Shown piece after piece: positions 41,691 through 50,803 of a stretch of 64,000 nt of DNA. The first letter of the stretch is position 1. Each line of letters opens with the position of its first letter. The position numbers were made by a program, and so were the translations under genes. The stretch spans positions 1 through 64,000 of the forward strand of contig SUZL01000008.1 of NCBI GenBank assembly GCA_015059925.1, written 5' to 3'. The stretch comes from Rikenellaceae bacterium (GTDB lineage: Bacteria; Bacteroidota; Bacteroidia; Bacteroidales; Rikenellaceae). The notes below the pieces were generated by a model. The model was not told where the DNA came from and did no database searches. It worked only from the letters and a program-made list of their open reading frames with translations.

Positions 41691-42380
41691 ATGCAGATTA
41701 AAAAATCACCTAAGGCTGACCTTCAGAATTTCAAAGGTCTGTTCCTTGAGATCGGTCTGATTATCTCGTTGTTGATCACCATCGGCGCATTCCTTTACGC
41801 TCCGAAGGAGTATCGTATCGAGCAGGTCGATTTGCAGTACGCCCCCATCGAGGAGGAGATTACCGAGATTACCCGTAACGAGCAGAAGCCGCCTGAGGCT
41901 CCCAAGAAGATCGAGATCAAGGTCTTCAACGACATTCTCGACATCGTTACCAACGACTCTAAGATTACCACCGAGATCTCATTCTTCGACGAGTTGAGCG
42001 AGGATATGGAGATCGAGACTACCGTAGTTGAGGTAGAGGAGGAGGTGATCGAGGAGGATCAGCCCTTCATCAAGGTAGAGAAGATGCCTACCTTCCGTGG
42101 TGGTGATTTGAACAACTTCCGTAACTGGGTTCAGGGTCGTCTTCGTTACCCCCAGATCGCACAGGAGAATGGTATCTCTGGTCGTGTAACCCTTTCGTTC
42201 GTTGTTGAGCGTGATGGTACCGTAACCAACATTCAGGTTCTCCAGTCTCCCGACCGTTCACTCGCTGAGGAGGCTACCCGCGTGGTAGGTAACTCACCCA
42301 AGTGGGAGCCGGGTATGCAGAGCAACAAGCCCGTACGTGTAAAGTACACCTTGCCTGTAGTATTCACCATTCAGAACTAA
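41691..42380 (+). CDS. TonB energy-transducing protein
   Basis: A 229-residue protein. It has an N-terminal cytoplasmic stretch, one membrane anchor (about residues 20-42, FLEIGLIISLLITIGAFLY), an acidic, proline-containing periplasmic linker (EQKPPEAPKK to EVIEEDQ) and a C-terminal TonB domain (about 130-229) with FRNWVQGRLRYPQIAQENGI, SGRVTLSFVVERDGTV and NKPVRVKYTLPVVFTIQN. It passes proton-motive energy from ExbB/ExbD to outer-membrane receptors such as the two in this window. ExbB/ExbD are not adjacent. Codon choice differs from the neighbours and suggests high expression. Confidence 0.92.
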   Translation: MQIKKSPKADLQNFKGLFLEIGLIISLLITIGAFLYAPKEYRIEQVDLQYAPIEEEITEITRNEQKPPEAPKKIEIKVFNDILDIVTNDSKITTEISFFDELSEDMEIETTVVEVEEEVIEEDQPFIKVEKMPTFRGGDLNNFRNWVQGRLRYPQIAQENGISGRVTLSFVVERDGTVTNIQVLQSPDRSLAEEATRVVGNSPKWEPGMQSNKPVRVKYTLPVVFTIQN

Positions 42381-42398
42381 TCGTTAGTATCTAATACA

Positions 42399-42437
42399 GA
42401 GTATCCCGTACCCTTTCGATGCGGGATACTTTTTTTA
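42399..42437 (+). terminator. Terminator of the tonB gene
   Basis: AGTATCCCGT / GCGGGATACT stem around ACCCTTTCGAT, then seven T residues, 12 bases before hflX. Confidence 0.8.
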
Positions 42438-42448
42438 TCTATATAGGT

Positions 42449-43669
42449 ATGGTAAAAACCAAGAGTGATAAGAACGCCCCGCAGCCCGAGGAGCAGGATC
42501 TGCGCCAACGCGCCGTGGTGGTAGCTGTCATTCGTGATGGACAACCCGTCGAGCAGGCCGAGGAGTTCCTCTCCGAGTTGGAGTTTCTGGCCGAGACGGC
42601 CGATATTGTTACCGTGCGCCGTTTCACGCAGCGCCTGCCGCAGCCCTCGTCGCGTATCTACGTCGGCCCGGGTAAGCTGGAGGAGATTGCGGCATACTGC
42701 GCCGAGAATGAGATCGACGTTGTGATCTTCGACGACGAGCTCTCGCCCTCGCAGACGCGCAACATCGAGAAGGTGATGCCCTGCCGCCTGCTGGACCGCA
42801 CGCGACTGATCCTCGACATCTTTATGGCCCGCGCCCGTACGGCCTACGCCAAGACGCAGGTGCAGCTGGCGCAGTATGAGTATATGTTGCCCCGATTGGC
42901 GGGTATGTGGACTCACCTCGAGCGTCAGCGAGGAGGTACGGGTACGCGAGGCGGAGCCGGTGAGCGCGAGATCGAGACCGACCGCCGTATCGTGCGTAAC
43001 CGCATCTCGAAGCTCAAGGAGGAGCTCACGAAGATTGATCGCCAGATGGCCGTTCAGCGCTCGAACCGAGGTTCGATGGTGCGCGTGGCGCTGGTGGGAT
43101 ATACCAACGTGGGAAAATCGACGCTGATGAATCTGGTATCGAAGAGCGAGGTCTTTGCCGAGAACAAACTCTTTGCTACGCTCGACACGACCGTGCGAAA
43201 GGTTGTCTTCGACAATCTGCCTTTCCTGCTATCCGATACGGTTGGATTTATCCGCAAGTTGCCTACGGAGCTTATCGAGTCGTTCAAATCGACACTCGAC
43301 GAGGTGCGCGAGGCCGACCTGCTGATTCACGTCGTGGATATTTCGCACCCCAACTTCGAGGAGCAGATCGACGTAGTGAAGCAGACGTTGCAGGATATTG
43401 GCGTGGGCGACAAACCCGTATATCTGGTATTCAACAAGATCGACGCATACACATACGTCAAGAAGGATGAGGATGATCTGACGCCCGCCACACGCCGCAA
43501 TATGTCGCTCGAGGATCTGAAGAAGAGCTGGATTGCGAAGGCCAATACGCCCTGCATCTTCATCTCGGCCGTAGAACGACTCAACATCGAGAAGCTGCGC
43601 TCGGATCTGTATGGTATGGTTCGTGAGATACACGCTGGGCGTTATCCGTTTAACAATTTCCTTTATTAA
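42449..43669 (+). CDS. hflX: Ribosome-associated GTPase HflX
   Basis: A 406-residue GTPase. The ATG at 42449 is preferred to the in-frame one at 42419, which lies inside the terminator of the previous gene. The N-terminal HflX domain covers residues 20-195 (SRIYVGPGKLEEI, FDDELSPSQTRNIEK, GGAGEREIETDRR). The GTPase domain has G1 GYTNVGKST, G3 DTVGFIRKLP and G4 NKID. HflX rescues stalled ribosomes and splits 70S particles. upp follows 20 bases downstream. Confidence 0.93.
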   Translation: MVKTKSDKNAPQPEEQDLRQRAVVVAVIRDGQPVEQAEEFLSELEFLAETADIVTVRRFTQRLPQPSSRIYVGPGKLEEIAAYCAENEIDVVIFDDELSPSQTRNIEKVMPCRLLDRTRLILDIFMARARTAYAKTQVQLAQYEYMLPRLAGMWTHLERQRGGTGTRGGAGEREIETDRRIVRNRISKLKEELTKIDRQMAVQRSNRGSMVRVALVGYTNVGKSTLMNLVSKSEVFAENKLFATLDTTVRKVVFDNLPFLLSDTVGFIRKLPTELIESFKSTLDEVREADLLIHVVDISHPNFEEQIDVVKQTLQDIGVGDKPVYLVFNKIDAYTYVKKDEDDLTPATRRNMSLEDLKKSWIAKANTPCIFISAVERLNIEKLRSDLYGMVREIHAGRYPFNNFLY

Positions 43670-43689
43670 CAATAAAAACCTAAGGTGCA

Positions 43690-44343
43690 ATGGTACACAT
43701 CTTGAACAAGGAGAATACGATTCTCAATAAGTTTCTGGCCCAGATCCGCGACCGCGAGGTGCAGACCGACTCGATGCGTTTTCGTCGAAACTTGGAGCGC
43801 ATAGGCGAGGTGATGGCCTACGAGATTTCGCGCACGCTCGACTACCGCACAACGACCGTGGAGACGCCGCTGGGCGAGGCTACGGTGGAGATGATTGGCG
43901 ATAAGATTGTGTTGGCAACGATCCTGCGCGCGGGACTGCCACTGCATCAGGGTTTTATGAACTATTATGACGATGCAGAGAGTGTCTTCGTGGCGGCCTA
44001 TCGCAAGAGCTCGAAGGATGGCTCGTTCAAGGTGAAGGTGGAGTATGTCTCAAGCTGCGACCTCGAAGGCAAGACGCTCATTCTGGTCGATCCGATGCTG
44101 GCTACGGGTACATCGCTCGTGTTGGCTTACGAGGCACTCATTGCCAAGGGTGGCGAGCCCCAGCATACGCACGTTGCGTCGGTTATCGCCAGCGAGCAGG
44201 GTGTCGATTACGCCCTGAGGCACCTCCCTTCACGCAAGACCACGCTGTGGGTGGCGGCCGTAGATGCCGAGCTTACCTCGCGCGCCTACATCGTGCCCGG
44301 AATTGGTGATGCGGGTGATCTCTCCTTCGGCGAAAAACTGTAA
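43690..44343 (+). CDS. upp: Uracil phosphoribosyltransferase
   Basis: A 217-residue type I PRTase converting uracil and PRPP to UMP. The PRPP loop is LVDPMLATGTSLVLA (near residue 133). LRAGLPLHQGFMNYYDDAES and the C-terminal PGIGDAGDLSFGEKL, which closes on uracil, are typical. Length is normal. It is likely in an operon with hflX. Confidence 0.94.
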   Translation: MVHILNKENTILNKFLAQIRDREVQTDSMRFRRNLERIGEVMAYEISRTLDYRTTTVETPLGEATVEMIGDKIVLATILRAGLPLHQGFMNYYDDAESVFVAAYRKSSKDGSFKVKVEYVSSCDLEGKTLILVDPMLATGTSLVLAYEALIAKGGEPQHTHVASVIASEQGVDYALRHLPSRKTTLWVAAVDAELTSRAYIVPGIGDAGDLSFGEKL

Positions 44344-44348
44344 AAATC

Positions 44349-44368
44349 GTATAACAAGGTGATTAAAA
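44349..44368 (+). repeat. 5' fragment of the dispersed intergenic repeat
   Basis: GTATAACAAGGTGATTAAAA resembles the first 18 bases of the copy at 58378 (GTCTAACAAGGTGATTTTT). It ends just before a terminator. Confidence 0.4.
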
Positions 44369-44370
44369 AT

Positions 44371-44412
44371 AAAAAGAGTCTGTCGGCGTAATGCACGACA
44401 GGCTCTTTTTTT
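44371..44412. terminator. Bidirectional terminator between upp and the ABC ATPase gene
   Basis: AAAAAGAGTCTGTCG / CGACAGGCTCTTTTT with one wobble pair and T tracts on both strands; the genes are convergent. Confidence 0.85.
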
Positions 44413-44429
44413 ATCATTACTTTTTGTAT

Positions 44430-45188
44430 CTACTCCTTCACGCTGACCGAGCGTGTGGCGGGATCGAAGCGGACGATTCCCGTTGTGAAGAGGCGTTCGA
44501 TGTGGCCGCTGCGAACCATCTCCTCGGTGGGGAGGATGTGCAGATGCGGGGGCGAGATGAGGGCTATCGAGTCGCACAGCTCCAAAGCAATATCGAGCTC
44601 GTGCGTCGAGAAGAGGATGCACTTCCGCTCCTCGTGTGCCAAGCGGCGCAGGAGTGTGCATAGCTCGTAGCGGTTGGGCATATCGAGAAAGGCCGTAGGT
44701 TCGTCGAGCAGGATGATGGAGGTCTGCTGCGCCAGAGCGCGGGCAATCATAATGCGCTGGCACTCGCCATCCGACATACTATCCATCGTGCGGTCGGCGT
44801 AGTCGCTCATCCCCACCGAGGCGAGAGCCTCGCCAACAATCGCCTCATCCTGAGGCTGTATGCGGCCAATCCAATTGGTGTAGGGGGCGCGACCGAGCGC
44901 CACTACGTCGCGGCAACGCAGATTCGTGATACGCACCTTGTCCGTCGTAACCAGAGCCACCGTCTTGGCCATCTCCGTAGGCGAAAGCTCCTCGATGCGC
45001 TTGCCGCAGAGGATGATCTCGCCTCGCTGCTTTGGCCCAAGTGCCGCTATGGCGCGCAGAAGCGTACTCTTGCCCGTGCCGTTGCGGCCCACGAGTGCCG
45101 TAAGGCCACCCGAAGGAATCTCGCCCGAGAGCGAGTCGATAAGCGTCAGCGAGCCATAGCCGAGGGTTAGGTTTTCAAAACGTATCAT
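44430..45188 (-). CDS. ABC transporter ATPase, iron-siderophore/cobalamin type
   Basis: A 252-residue ATP-binding subunit of the FecE/BtuD class. Walker A is GRNGTGKST, the signature SMSDGECQR, Walker B IILLDEPTAFLD, and the switch histidine is in STHELD. It energises the permease encoded two bases upstream (45191-46195). The signature has SDGE rather than SGGE, a modest variation. No periplasmic binding protein is present nearby, so the substrate (iron chelate, heme or cobalamin) is open. Confidence 0.88.
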   Translation of the reverse strand: MIRFENLTLGYGSLTLIDSLSGEIPSGGLTALVGRNGTGKSTLLRAIAALGPKQRGEIILCGKRIEELSPTEMAKTVALVTTDKVRITNLRCRDVVALGRAPYTNWIGRIQPQDEAIVGEALASVGMSDYADRTMDSMSDGECQRIMIARALAQQTSIILLDEPTAFLDMPNRYELCTLLRRLAHEERKCILFSTHELDIALELCDSIALISPPHLHILPTEEMVRSGHIERLFTTGIVRFDPATRSVSVKE

Positions 45189-45190
45189 AG

Positions 45191-46195
45191 TTAGACGATA
45201 TTTTTATTGCGGATGACAACCCACACCACGATGGGGATTCCGAGCAGGGCCGTTATGGTATTGACGGGCAGCGTCAGCATCTTCGAGACGATGTTGCACA
45301 GCAACAGTGCAACGGCGCCCGTCATTGCCGAGGCGGGCATCAGCGTGCGGTGGTCGGCCTCGCGGAAGAGGATGCGGGCGACGTGCGGTATGGCCAAGCC
45401 GATAAATCCGATAGGGCCGCAGAAGGCCGTAACGGTTCCCGCCAGCAGGGTTGTCGAGAGCAGTATCAGCGTGCGCGTGCGCTGGATGTTGGCACCCATC
45501 GTGCGGGCGTACTCCTCGCCCATCAGCAGCAGGTTGAGCGGCTTGATGGCTGCAACCGATATGGTAAGACCTGCGATGACGGCCGGTGCTACAAGGGCGA
45601 GTTGCGCCGAGGTTACATCGCCCAGCGAGCCCATAGTCCAGATAACGAAGCTCTTGAGGGCCTCTTCGGCGCTCAGGTATTGGAGAATCTGAACGATGGC
45701 GCTCACGCCCGAGCTGACCATCATACCCAAAATCAGGATCACCATAATATCCTTTATCCTGCGGCTGACGGCCGCCACAACAGTCAGAATCGCGGCTGCG
45801 CCCACCCACGCGGCACCTGCCGTGCCGAGCGACGAAAAGGTCGAGGTGCTGGCAATGCCGAGCAGCGGTGCGCCGAGGATGAAGATAGCCACGCCGAGGC
45901 TCGCGCCCGAGCTTACGCCCAAGACGTAGGGGCCAGCCAGCGGATTGCGGAACAGCGTCTGCATCTGCAGGCCACTCACCGCGAGGGCCGCACCCGCGAG
46001 GATCGCCACGATGGCCTTCATCAGGCGTATGTCGAGGATGATTTTGCGCGTTATGGGGTCGCAGTCGCCTCCCGTCAGGGCGGCCCACACATCGCCGATG
46101 GCGATGCCGACCGAGCCGACCATAATGTCGATGGCCAGCAGCAGTGCGATCGCTATTGCGAGCACGGTGAAGAGTATGGCGGAGCGTTGTCTCAT
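45191..46195 (-). CDS. FecCD-family ABC permease
   Basis: A 334-residue membrane protein with about ten helices. The family motifs RNPLAGPYVLGVSSGASLGV, LGMMVSSGVSAIVQIL and GPIGFIGLAIPHVARILF are all present. It forms the channel for siderophore, heme or cobalamin uptake. Its start overlaps the stop of the upstream sulfatase-like gene (TAATG), so the three genes form a tight run. Confidence 0.9.
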   Translation of the reverse strand: MRQRSAILFTVLAIAIALLLAIDIMVGSVGIAIGDVWAALTGGDCDPITRKIILDIRLMKAIVAILAGAALAVSGLQMQTLFRNPLAGPYVLGVSSGASLGVAIFILGAPLLGIASTSTFSSLGTAGAAWVGAAAILTVVAAVSRRIKDIMVILILGMMVSSGVSAIVQILQYLSAEEALKSFVIWTMGSLGDVTSAQLALVAPAVIAGLTISVAAIKPLNLLLMGEEYARTMGANIQRTRTLILLSTTLLAGTVTAFCGPIGFIGLAIPHVARILFREADHRTLMPASAMTGAVALLLCNIVSKMLTLPVNTITALLGIPIVVWVVIRNKNIV

Positions 46196-48030
46196 TATCT
46201 TGAGCGAATATCTTGGTGTAGGGTTTGCAGGATGGCTTTGCCGCGTCGGGCGAGCTCCTCGCTCTGGCCCTCGGATGCGATTACGGCATCGCGCGTGCAG
46301 TCATACACAACGTAGCCGTCGGCATCGATCACACCGAAAGCGTTGTTATACGACCAGAAGGCGTGGTGGGGAATCGCGGGGTTGAAGATGTCGCGACTGA
46401 AGATGTTGTCGCTATCGCTAAGCCCCATCTGCGAGAGTAGCGTAGCCTCCAAATCGGCCTGCGAGCAGAAGGTATCTACGACCTGCGGCCCGCCTTTCAG
46501 CGCACCGCCCGTCCAGATCATCGGGATGCGTTGGCGCTCGAGCGAGCCCGTAGTGAGCCTCTCGGGGTAGGGCATACCGTGATCGGCAATCAGGATTATG
46601 AGCATATCATCCCACGCGGGCGACTCTCGCCAGCGGTCGATCATCGCGCCCACGCAGTGGTCGGTGTAGGCAACCGAGTTGAGAATCTTGTTCTCGAAAG
46701 CCTCGTAGGGCACATCAAAGGGCTCGTGCGAGCTCAGAGTAAGCAGCGTAGCGAAGAAAGGCTTCTCCTCGGCCGAGAGGCGCAGCACCTCGTCGGCGAA
46801 GTAGGGGCAGACAACATCGTCGGCATAGCCCCACTCGTTTGTCGGGGCGTCGAAGTGCATCTGCGCCTTGTCGGTGATTCGCTCCACGCCCGTGCCGTAG
46901 AGGTAGGAGATGGTGTTGGTGAAGTTGGCATCGCCGCCATACATAAAACTCGTCGCGTAGCCAGCGCTCCGAAGCGAGCGAGCTATCGAGGGGAGCGTAT
47001 GGGCCTTCTTGGGGTACTTCATAACCGAGACAACGGGGTGGGCGGGGTAGCCGCTCATAACGGCCACCGTGCCGCGATCGGTGCGGTAGGAGTTGGCAAA
47101 CATATTCTCGAACCATAGGCCTTCGCTCTTTATGCGTTGCAGGTTGGGGGCTACGGCCTTGCCATCTATAGTCTCGTCGAGAACCGTGCGGCCCAGACTC
47201 TCCAGCATTATCAGCACCACGTTGGGGCGATCGGTCTTGAGCAGCTGCTCAGTCTGTGCGGGGGCGTCGGTCGAGAGCGTGGAGAAGATCTCGGCGCACT
47301 CCTCGACAGAGAAGTAGCGGTAGTCGTCGGCCTTAAGCTCGGAGCGGGCGGCTGACGAGAGGAACGAGAAGATGGGGTTGGTGGCAGCCTGATTCAGGAA
47401 CATATTGTCGCTGAAATAGACCTTGCTCACGTTGGCCGGTGCGGTATCCACGCCGCCACGAATGGCCAAAAAGAGCAGACCTCCCGTCAGCAGCAGCGCA
47501 AGCGTGGAGCCGATGCGGGCATTGAGGCTCTGCTTCACCCTACGGTAGATCTTCGTTATGGGGCACCACGCGGCGTAGAGCAGCGCGGCATAGATGACAA
47601 AGAGCAGTGTTGTCGGCCACACGTCGCCCCACGTCAGGCTGGCGGCAGCCTCCTTCGGGGTGGCCAGATAGGGTAGGATGGTGCTGTCGAGGCGGAAGTC
47701 CCAATGACGGAATAGCCCCATATCGACCGCAACGAGCAGCGACAGAAGGATGGCCATAACGGCAAAATAGCCCTTCAGCAGGCGGCTCATCACCTGCTCC
47801 GAGATGGGAACCCACACCGCAAGGAGCATCACAAGCCACGGCAATGCGGTAACGTAGGCCGCAACGGTGGAGTCGAGCAGAAGTCCGTTAGCGAGAACGC
47901 CCCACAGCTCCGATGCCGAGGCCTCGGCCGCGCGAGAGGAGTACCACGCCAGAAACAGTGGCTTCTGCAGTGCCATAAGCACTACGGACGAAAGGTAGAG
48001 GGCGGCCGTTAGGAGTATCTTGCGTAACAT
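46195..48030 (-). CDS. LTA-synthase-like membrane sulfatase
   Basis: A 611-residue protein; the start at 48030 is preferred over the ATG at 48075, which lies upstream of or in the promoter region. About five N-terminal membrane helices (residues 1-190) are followed by an extracytoplasmic alkaline-phosphatase-type domain: NVVLIMLESLG with metal-binding Glu, ANSYRTDRGTVAVMSGYPAH with the catalytic Thr/Ser region, and IADHGMP with metal-binding Asp-His. Members transfer phosphoglycerol or phosphoethanolamine groups. In Gram-negative Bacteroidota the acceptor is unclear. It leads the run into the FecCD permease gene. Confidence 0.87.
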   Translation of the reverse strand: MLRKILLTAALYLSSVVLMALQKPLFLAWYSSRAAEASASELWGVLANGLLLDSTVAAYVTALPWLVMLLAVWVPISEQVMSRLLKGYFAVMAILLSLLVAVDMGLFRHWDFRLDSTILPYLATPKEAAASLTWGDVWPTTLLFVIYAALLYAAWCPITKIYRRVKQSLNARIGSTLALLLTGGLLFLAIRGGVDTAPANVSKVYFSDNMFLNQAATNPIFSFLSSAARSELKADDYRYFSVEECAEIFSTLSTDAPAQTEQLLKTDRPNVVLIMLESLGRTVLDETIDGKAVAPNLQRIKSEGLWFENMFANSYRTDRGTVAVMSGYPAHPVVSVMKYPKKAHTLPSIARSLRSAGYATSFMYGGDANFTNTISYLYGTGVERITDKAQMHFDAPTNEWGYADDVVCPYFADEVLRLSAEEKPFFATLLTLSSHEPFDVPYEAFENKILNSVAYTDHCVGAMIDRWRESPAWDDMLIILIADHGMPYPERLTTGSLERQRIPMIWTGGALKGGPQVVDTFCSQADLEATLLSQMGLSDSDNIFSRDIFNPAIPHHAFWSYNNAFGVIDADGYVVYDCTRDAVIASEGQSEELARRGKAILQTLHQDIRSR

Positions 48031-48056
48031 TTTTCCGTGTTGTGAAATCGATCGTA

Positions 48057-48064
48057 CAAAGATA
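48057..48064 (-). promoter_or_regulatory. -7 box (TATCTTTG) of the sulfatase-ABC run
   Basis: Exact TAnnTTTG match on the minus strand, 27 bases before the chosen ATG at 48030. This supports that start over the one at 48075. Confidence 0.55.
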
Positions 48065-48078
48065 GTTATTTTCAATAA

Positions 48079-48104
48079 AAAAGACTACCCATCGGGGGTA
48101 GTCT
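48079..48104 (-). terminator. Terminator of the DUF4332-like gene
   Basis: On the minus strand AGACTACCC, loop, GGGTAGTCT and then a run of T. Confidence 0.75.
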
Positions 48105-48150
48105 CTTACTTTTACTGTCAAGATAGACCAAATGTGAGTCGCTTTGCTGC

Positions 48151-48558
48151 TTAGTAGCTCATCGTAACCTCCATCTCCTTGGCCTGATCAATCATCTTCT
48201 GAAGCTCCGACTCGCTCGGTACGCGGTTTACCAGATTCTTCTCGGCATTGACCTCCTCCATCTTCTTCTGAAGGTTGGCAGCTACGCGGTGGCGGAACTC
48301 CTTGACGGTATCAACGCCAGCAGCCTCCAACAACTCGGCGAACTGGGGGCCTACGCCCTTGATGCGGAACAGGTCGGCGTGATTGGTCCAGCGGAGGATC
48401 AACTTCTCGCTGATCTCGGTCTTCTCGGCCATCTCCTTGCGTCCCTTAGCCGTTGCGCACGCTGCGAGCAGATCCTCGGGAGTCTTAACGCCAGCAGCCT
48501 CCAATTTAGCAGCATAAGCCTCGCCTATGCCCTCGATGTCGATAATTTTGTATGCCAT
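48151..48558 (-). CDS. DUF4332-type helix-hairpin-helix protein
   Basis: A 135-residue cytoplasmic protein. The start at 48558 (MAYKIIDIEGIGEAYAAKLE) is preferred over 48600, which overlaps the -7 box. It contains two helix-hairpin-helix units, IEGIGEAYAAKLEAAGVKTP and FRIKGVGPQFAELLEAAGVD, like those in nucleic-acid-binding proteins. The C-terminal helix carries ESELQKMIDQAKEM. Its function is not known. It has its own promoter (TATATTTG at plus 48598-48605) and terminator. Confidence 0.75.
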   Translation of the reverse strand: MAYKIIDIEGIGEAYAAKLEAAGVKTPEDLLAACATAKGRKEMAEKTEISEKLILRWTNHADLFRIKGVGPQFAELLEAAGVDTVKEFRHRVAANLQKKMEEVNAEKNLVNRVPSESELQKMIDQAKEMEVTMSY

Positions 48559-48597
48559 ATTCTTTACAATTAAGTGGTTTATAATCTGTTTCAATCC

Positions 48598-48605
48598 CAA
48601 ATATA
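48598..48605 (-). promoter_or_regulatory. -7 box (TATATTTG) of the DUF4332-like gene
   Basis: Exact TAnnTTTG match on the minus strand, 39 bases before the chosen ATG. Confidence 0.5.
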
Positions 48606-48663
48606 GACATTTTTTAGATAAAATCCCATTTTTTGCGACAAAATAATCTATTTCTTCGGCGAC

Positions 48664-48693
48664 TTGTCGTTTCGGGCATTATTATTAACTTTG
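48664..48693 (+). promoter_or_regulatory. Promoter of queA
   Basis: TTG at 48664-48666, a 19-base spacer and TAACTTTG at 48686-48693. Confidence 0.7.
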
Positions 48694-48712
48694 TGGGCGT
48701 AAAGTGAAAGCT

Positions 48713-49930
48713 ATGGAACGACACATCGATATAAACTCATTCGACTATCCGCTGCCCGACGAGCGAATTGCCAAATTCCCGCTCGAGAATCGCAGCGACT
48801 CAAAACTGCTCGTCTATCGCAACGGCTCAATCTCTCAGAGTCGCTTCGGAGCGCTGGCCGACCATCTGCCCGAGGGCTCGCTGCTGGTATTCAACAACAC
48901 GAAGGTTATTCGCGCGCGCGTGATAATGCATAAAGAGTCGGGGGCACGCATCGAGGTATTCTGCCTCGAGCCGTCGGCACCGGCCGACTACGAGCGAGCC
49001 TTCGCCGTCAAAGGCGAGTGCGAGTGGAGCTGCATTGTGGGAAATCTGAAGAAGTGGAAGTCGGGGTATGTCTATATCGATTTCGATTACGAGGGTACGC
49101 CCGGCCGTCTGCGCGCCTTGATTAAGGAGCGCGGCGAGCGAGAGCATATAGTGCGATTTGAGTGGGATGTGGATTTGACTTTCGGCCAACTTCTGGAGCA
49201 TTTGGGACGTATTCCCATCCCGCCATATCTCAACCGCGAGAGCGAGCAGATCGACCTTGTGCGCTACCAGACCGTCTATTCAAAGTTTGAGGGGTCGGTG
49301 GCAGCGCCGACTGCGGGCCTGCACTTTACCGATGAGTTGATCGCCCAGATGCGCGAGCGCGGATACGGTTTCGAGGAGGTTACGTTGCACGTCGGAGCGG
49401 GTACGTTCCTGCCCGTGAAGAGCGACAATGCCGCCGAGCATCCGATGCACACCGAGCACTTCGAGGTGCGTCTCTCGACGCTGGAGAACCTGCTCAGGCA
49501 CGAGGGGCAGATTACGGCCGTCGGAACGACCTCGGTAAGAACGCTCGAGTCGCTGCCCGTATTGGCGTGGCGCGTGCGTCAGGGGGGCGATGCGGACGTG
49601 GATCGCGTGATTGGACAGTGGGAGAGTTACGATCTGTCCGAAGATTATACGGGGCGTGAGGTGCTGGAGGATTTAATCGGATATATGCGAGCGAAGGGGC
49701 TGGAGCGACTGAAGGCCGCAACGCAGATTATGATTACGCCGCTCGGATTTCGGTTCCGCATCGTAAGGCGCATCATCACCAACTTCCATCAGCCCAAATC
49801 GACGTTGCTGCTGTTGGTGTCGGCATATATTGGCGAGGAGAATTGGCGAGGGATGTATGATTATGCGTTGGAGCACGATTTTCGGTTCCTCTCTTATGGA
49901 GATTCTTCATTACTTATTTGTGATAAATAA
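48713..49930 (+). CDS. queA: tRNA preQ1(34) S-adenosylmethionine ribosyltransferase-isomerase
   Basis: A 405-residue QueA. The ATG at 48713 is chosen over a GTG at 48704. It transfers the ribose of SAM to preQ1 in tRNA during queuosine synthesis. Typical segments are FDYPLPDERIAKFPLENRSD, SLLVFNNTKVIRARV, APTAGLHFTDELI, HVGAGTFLPVK and TNFHQPKSTLLLLVSAYIG. Length is on the long side for the family, with an insert around residue 280 (RVRQGGDADVDRVIG). It is a single gene with a clear promoter and terminator. Confidence 0.93.
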   Translation: MERHIDINSFDYPLPDERIAKFPLENRSDSKLLVYRNGSISQSRFGALADHLPEGSLLVFNNTKVIRARVIMHKESGARIEVFCLEPSAPADYERAFAVKGECEWSCIVGNLKKWKSGYVYIDFDYEGTPGRLRALIKERGEREHIVRFEWDVDLTFGQLLEHLGRIPIPPYLNRESEQIDLVRYQTVYSKFEGSVAAPTAGLHFTDELIAQMRERGYGFEEVTLHVGAGTFLPVKSDNAAEHPMHTEHFEVRLSTLENLLRHEGQITAVGTTSVRTLESLPVLAWRVRQGGDADVDRVIGQWESYDLSEDYTGREVLEDLIGYMRAKGLERLKAATQIMITPLGFRFRIVRRIITNFHQPKSTLLLLVSAYIGEENWRGMYDYALEHDFRFLSYGDSSLLICDK

Positions 49931-49957
49931 AAAAGGCTGCATTGAGCAGCCTTTTTT
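49929..49957. terminator. Bidirectional terminator between queA and the NAGPA-type gene
   Basis: AAAAAGGCTGC, loop ATTGA, GCAGCCTTTTT with T tracts on both strands. Confidence 0.85.
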
Positions 49958-50801
49958 ATTTCACATAAATGATATTCGACACCGACCTCTCGCCCCTATG
50001 GTCGAAGAGTTTGTTATCGCAGGGGTAGTTCACAACGCCGTTGTCGGCTGCGCCCTTGATCCAGAGTGTGGTTGAGCCTCCGCCATCGAGGTTGAGGGCA
50101 TCCTCCGCACCCAACACGCGCACCAAGTAGGCCAACTCGGGAATACTCATTCCTGCGGCATTACCCTCCGAGCGGCCATCGACCGTCAGCAGCACTACCG
50201 TGCCATCGACCTTGGTGAAGATAGCACTGCGGGGGTGGCGCGTGGTAATGAAATCCTCTCGGCAACTGCTCCAGTCGCTCTGCTCGCCATCCTCCATAAG
50301 CATCGGGCCCGAGGCTAAGACCGTACCCTTGCGCTGGGTGTAGCCCTGCTCGATCTCGCGGCTCCAAGCGATAAGCTCGACCTTGCCTCGCTTCTCGCGC
50401 ACGGCTCCCGTAACGCGGGTGTTGAACTCGCTTTCGGTCGTGGCGTCGATAACCTTGTCATCGACCTTGTAGAAGCAGACCGAATTGCCCTTCTTCATAT
50501 CGTAGAACGAGCCGTTGATGGCGGCCACGGCTCCGTGCGAGGTGGCCTGCTCGCTGGTCTTGATCATACCCGCATTGCCGGCGATGCCCACGCGACGCTT
50601 GGCCGAGGGTGCGATCTCGACGAGCGAGATGGACTGCGTGCTGCCGTAGAGCTCCTTGATCTGTGCCTGCTTGAGTGTAATGCCCACCGCTGTGGTGCTC
50701 TCGCGCCAGTCGGCTCGCACTATTCTAAGCGAGTCGTTCTGCGCCACTGCGAGCGAAAGGGTAAATAGCGCAAGCAGTAGCGTGAAGATACACCGTTTCA
50801 T
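49956..50801 (-). CDS. Secreted phosphodiester glycosidase (NAGPA domain) protein
   Basis: A 281-residue protein with Sec signal MKRCIFTLLLALFTLSLAVA. The rest is a NAGPA domain: HGAVAAINGSFYDMKKGNSV, GTVLASGPMLMEDGE, TVDGRSEGNAAGMSIPELAY and the diagnostic LNLDGGGSTTLW. The domain is named for the uncovering enzyme that removes N-acetylglucosamine from phosphodiesters; bacterial members may act on cell-wall or exopolysaccharide phosphodiesters. It starts two bases after a cyclophilin gene ends, so they are co-transcribed. Confidence 0.87.
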   Translation of the reverse strand: MKRCIFTLLLALFTLSLAVAQNDSLRIVRADWRESTTAVGITLKQAQIKELYGSTQSISLVEIAPSAKRRVGIAGNAGMIKTSEQATSHGAVAAINGSFYDMKKGNSVCFYKVDDKVIDATTESEFNTRVTGAVREKRGKVELIAWSREIEQGYTQRKGTVLASGPMLMEDGEQSDWSSCREDFITTRHPRSAIFTKVDGTVVLLTVDGRSEGNAAGMSIPELAYLVRVLGAEDALNLDGGGSTTLWIKGAADNGVVNYPCDNKLFDHRGERSVSNIIYVK

Positions 50802-50803
50802 AG

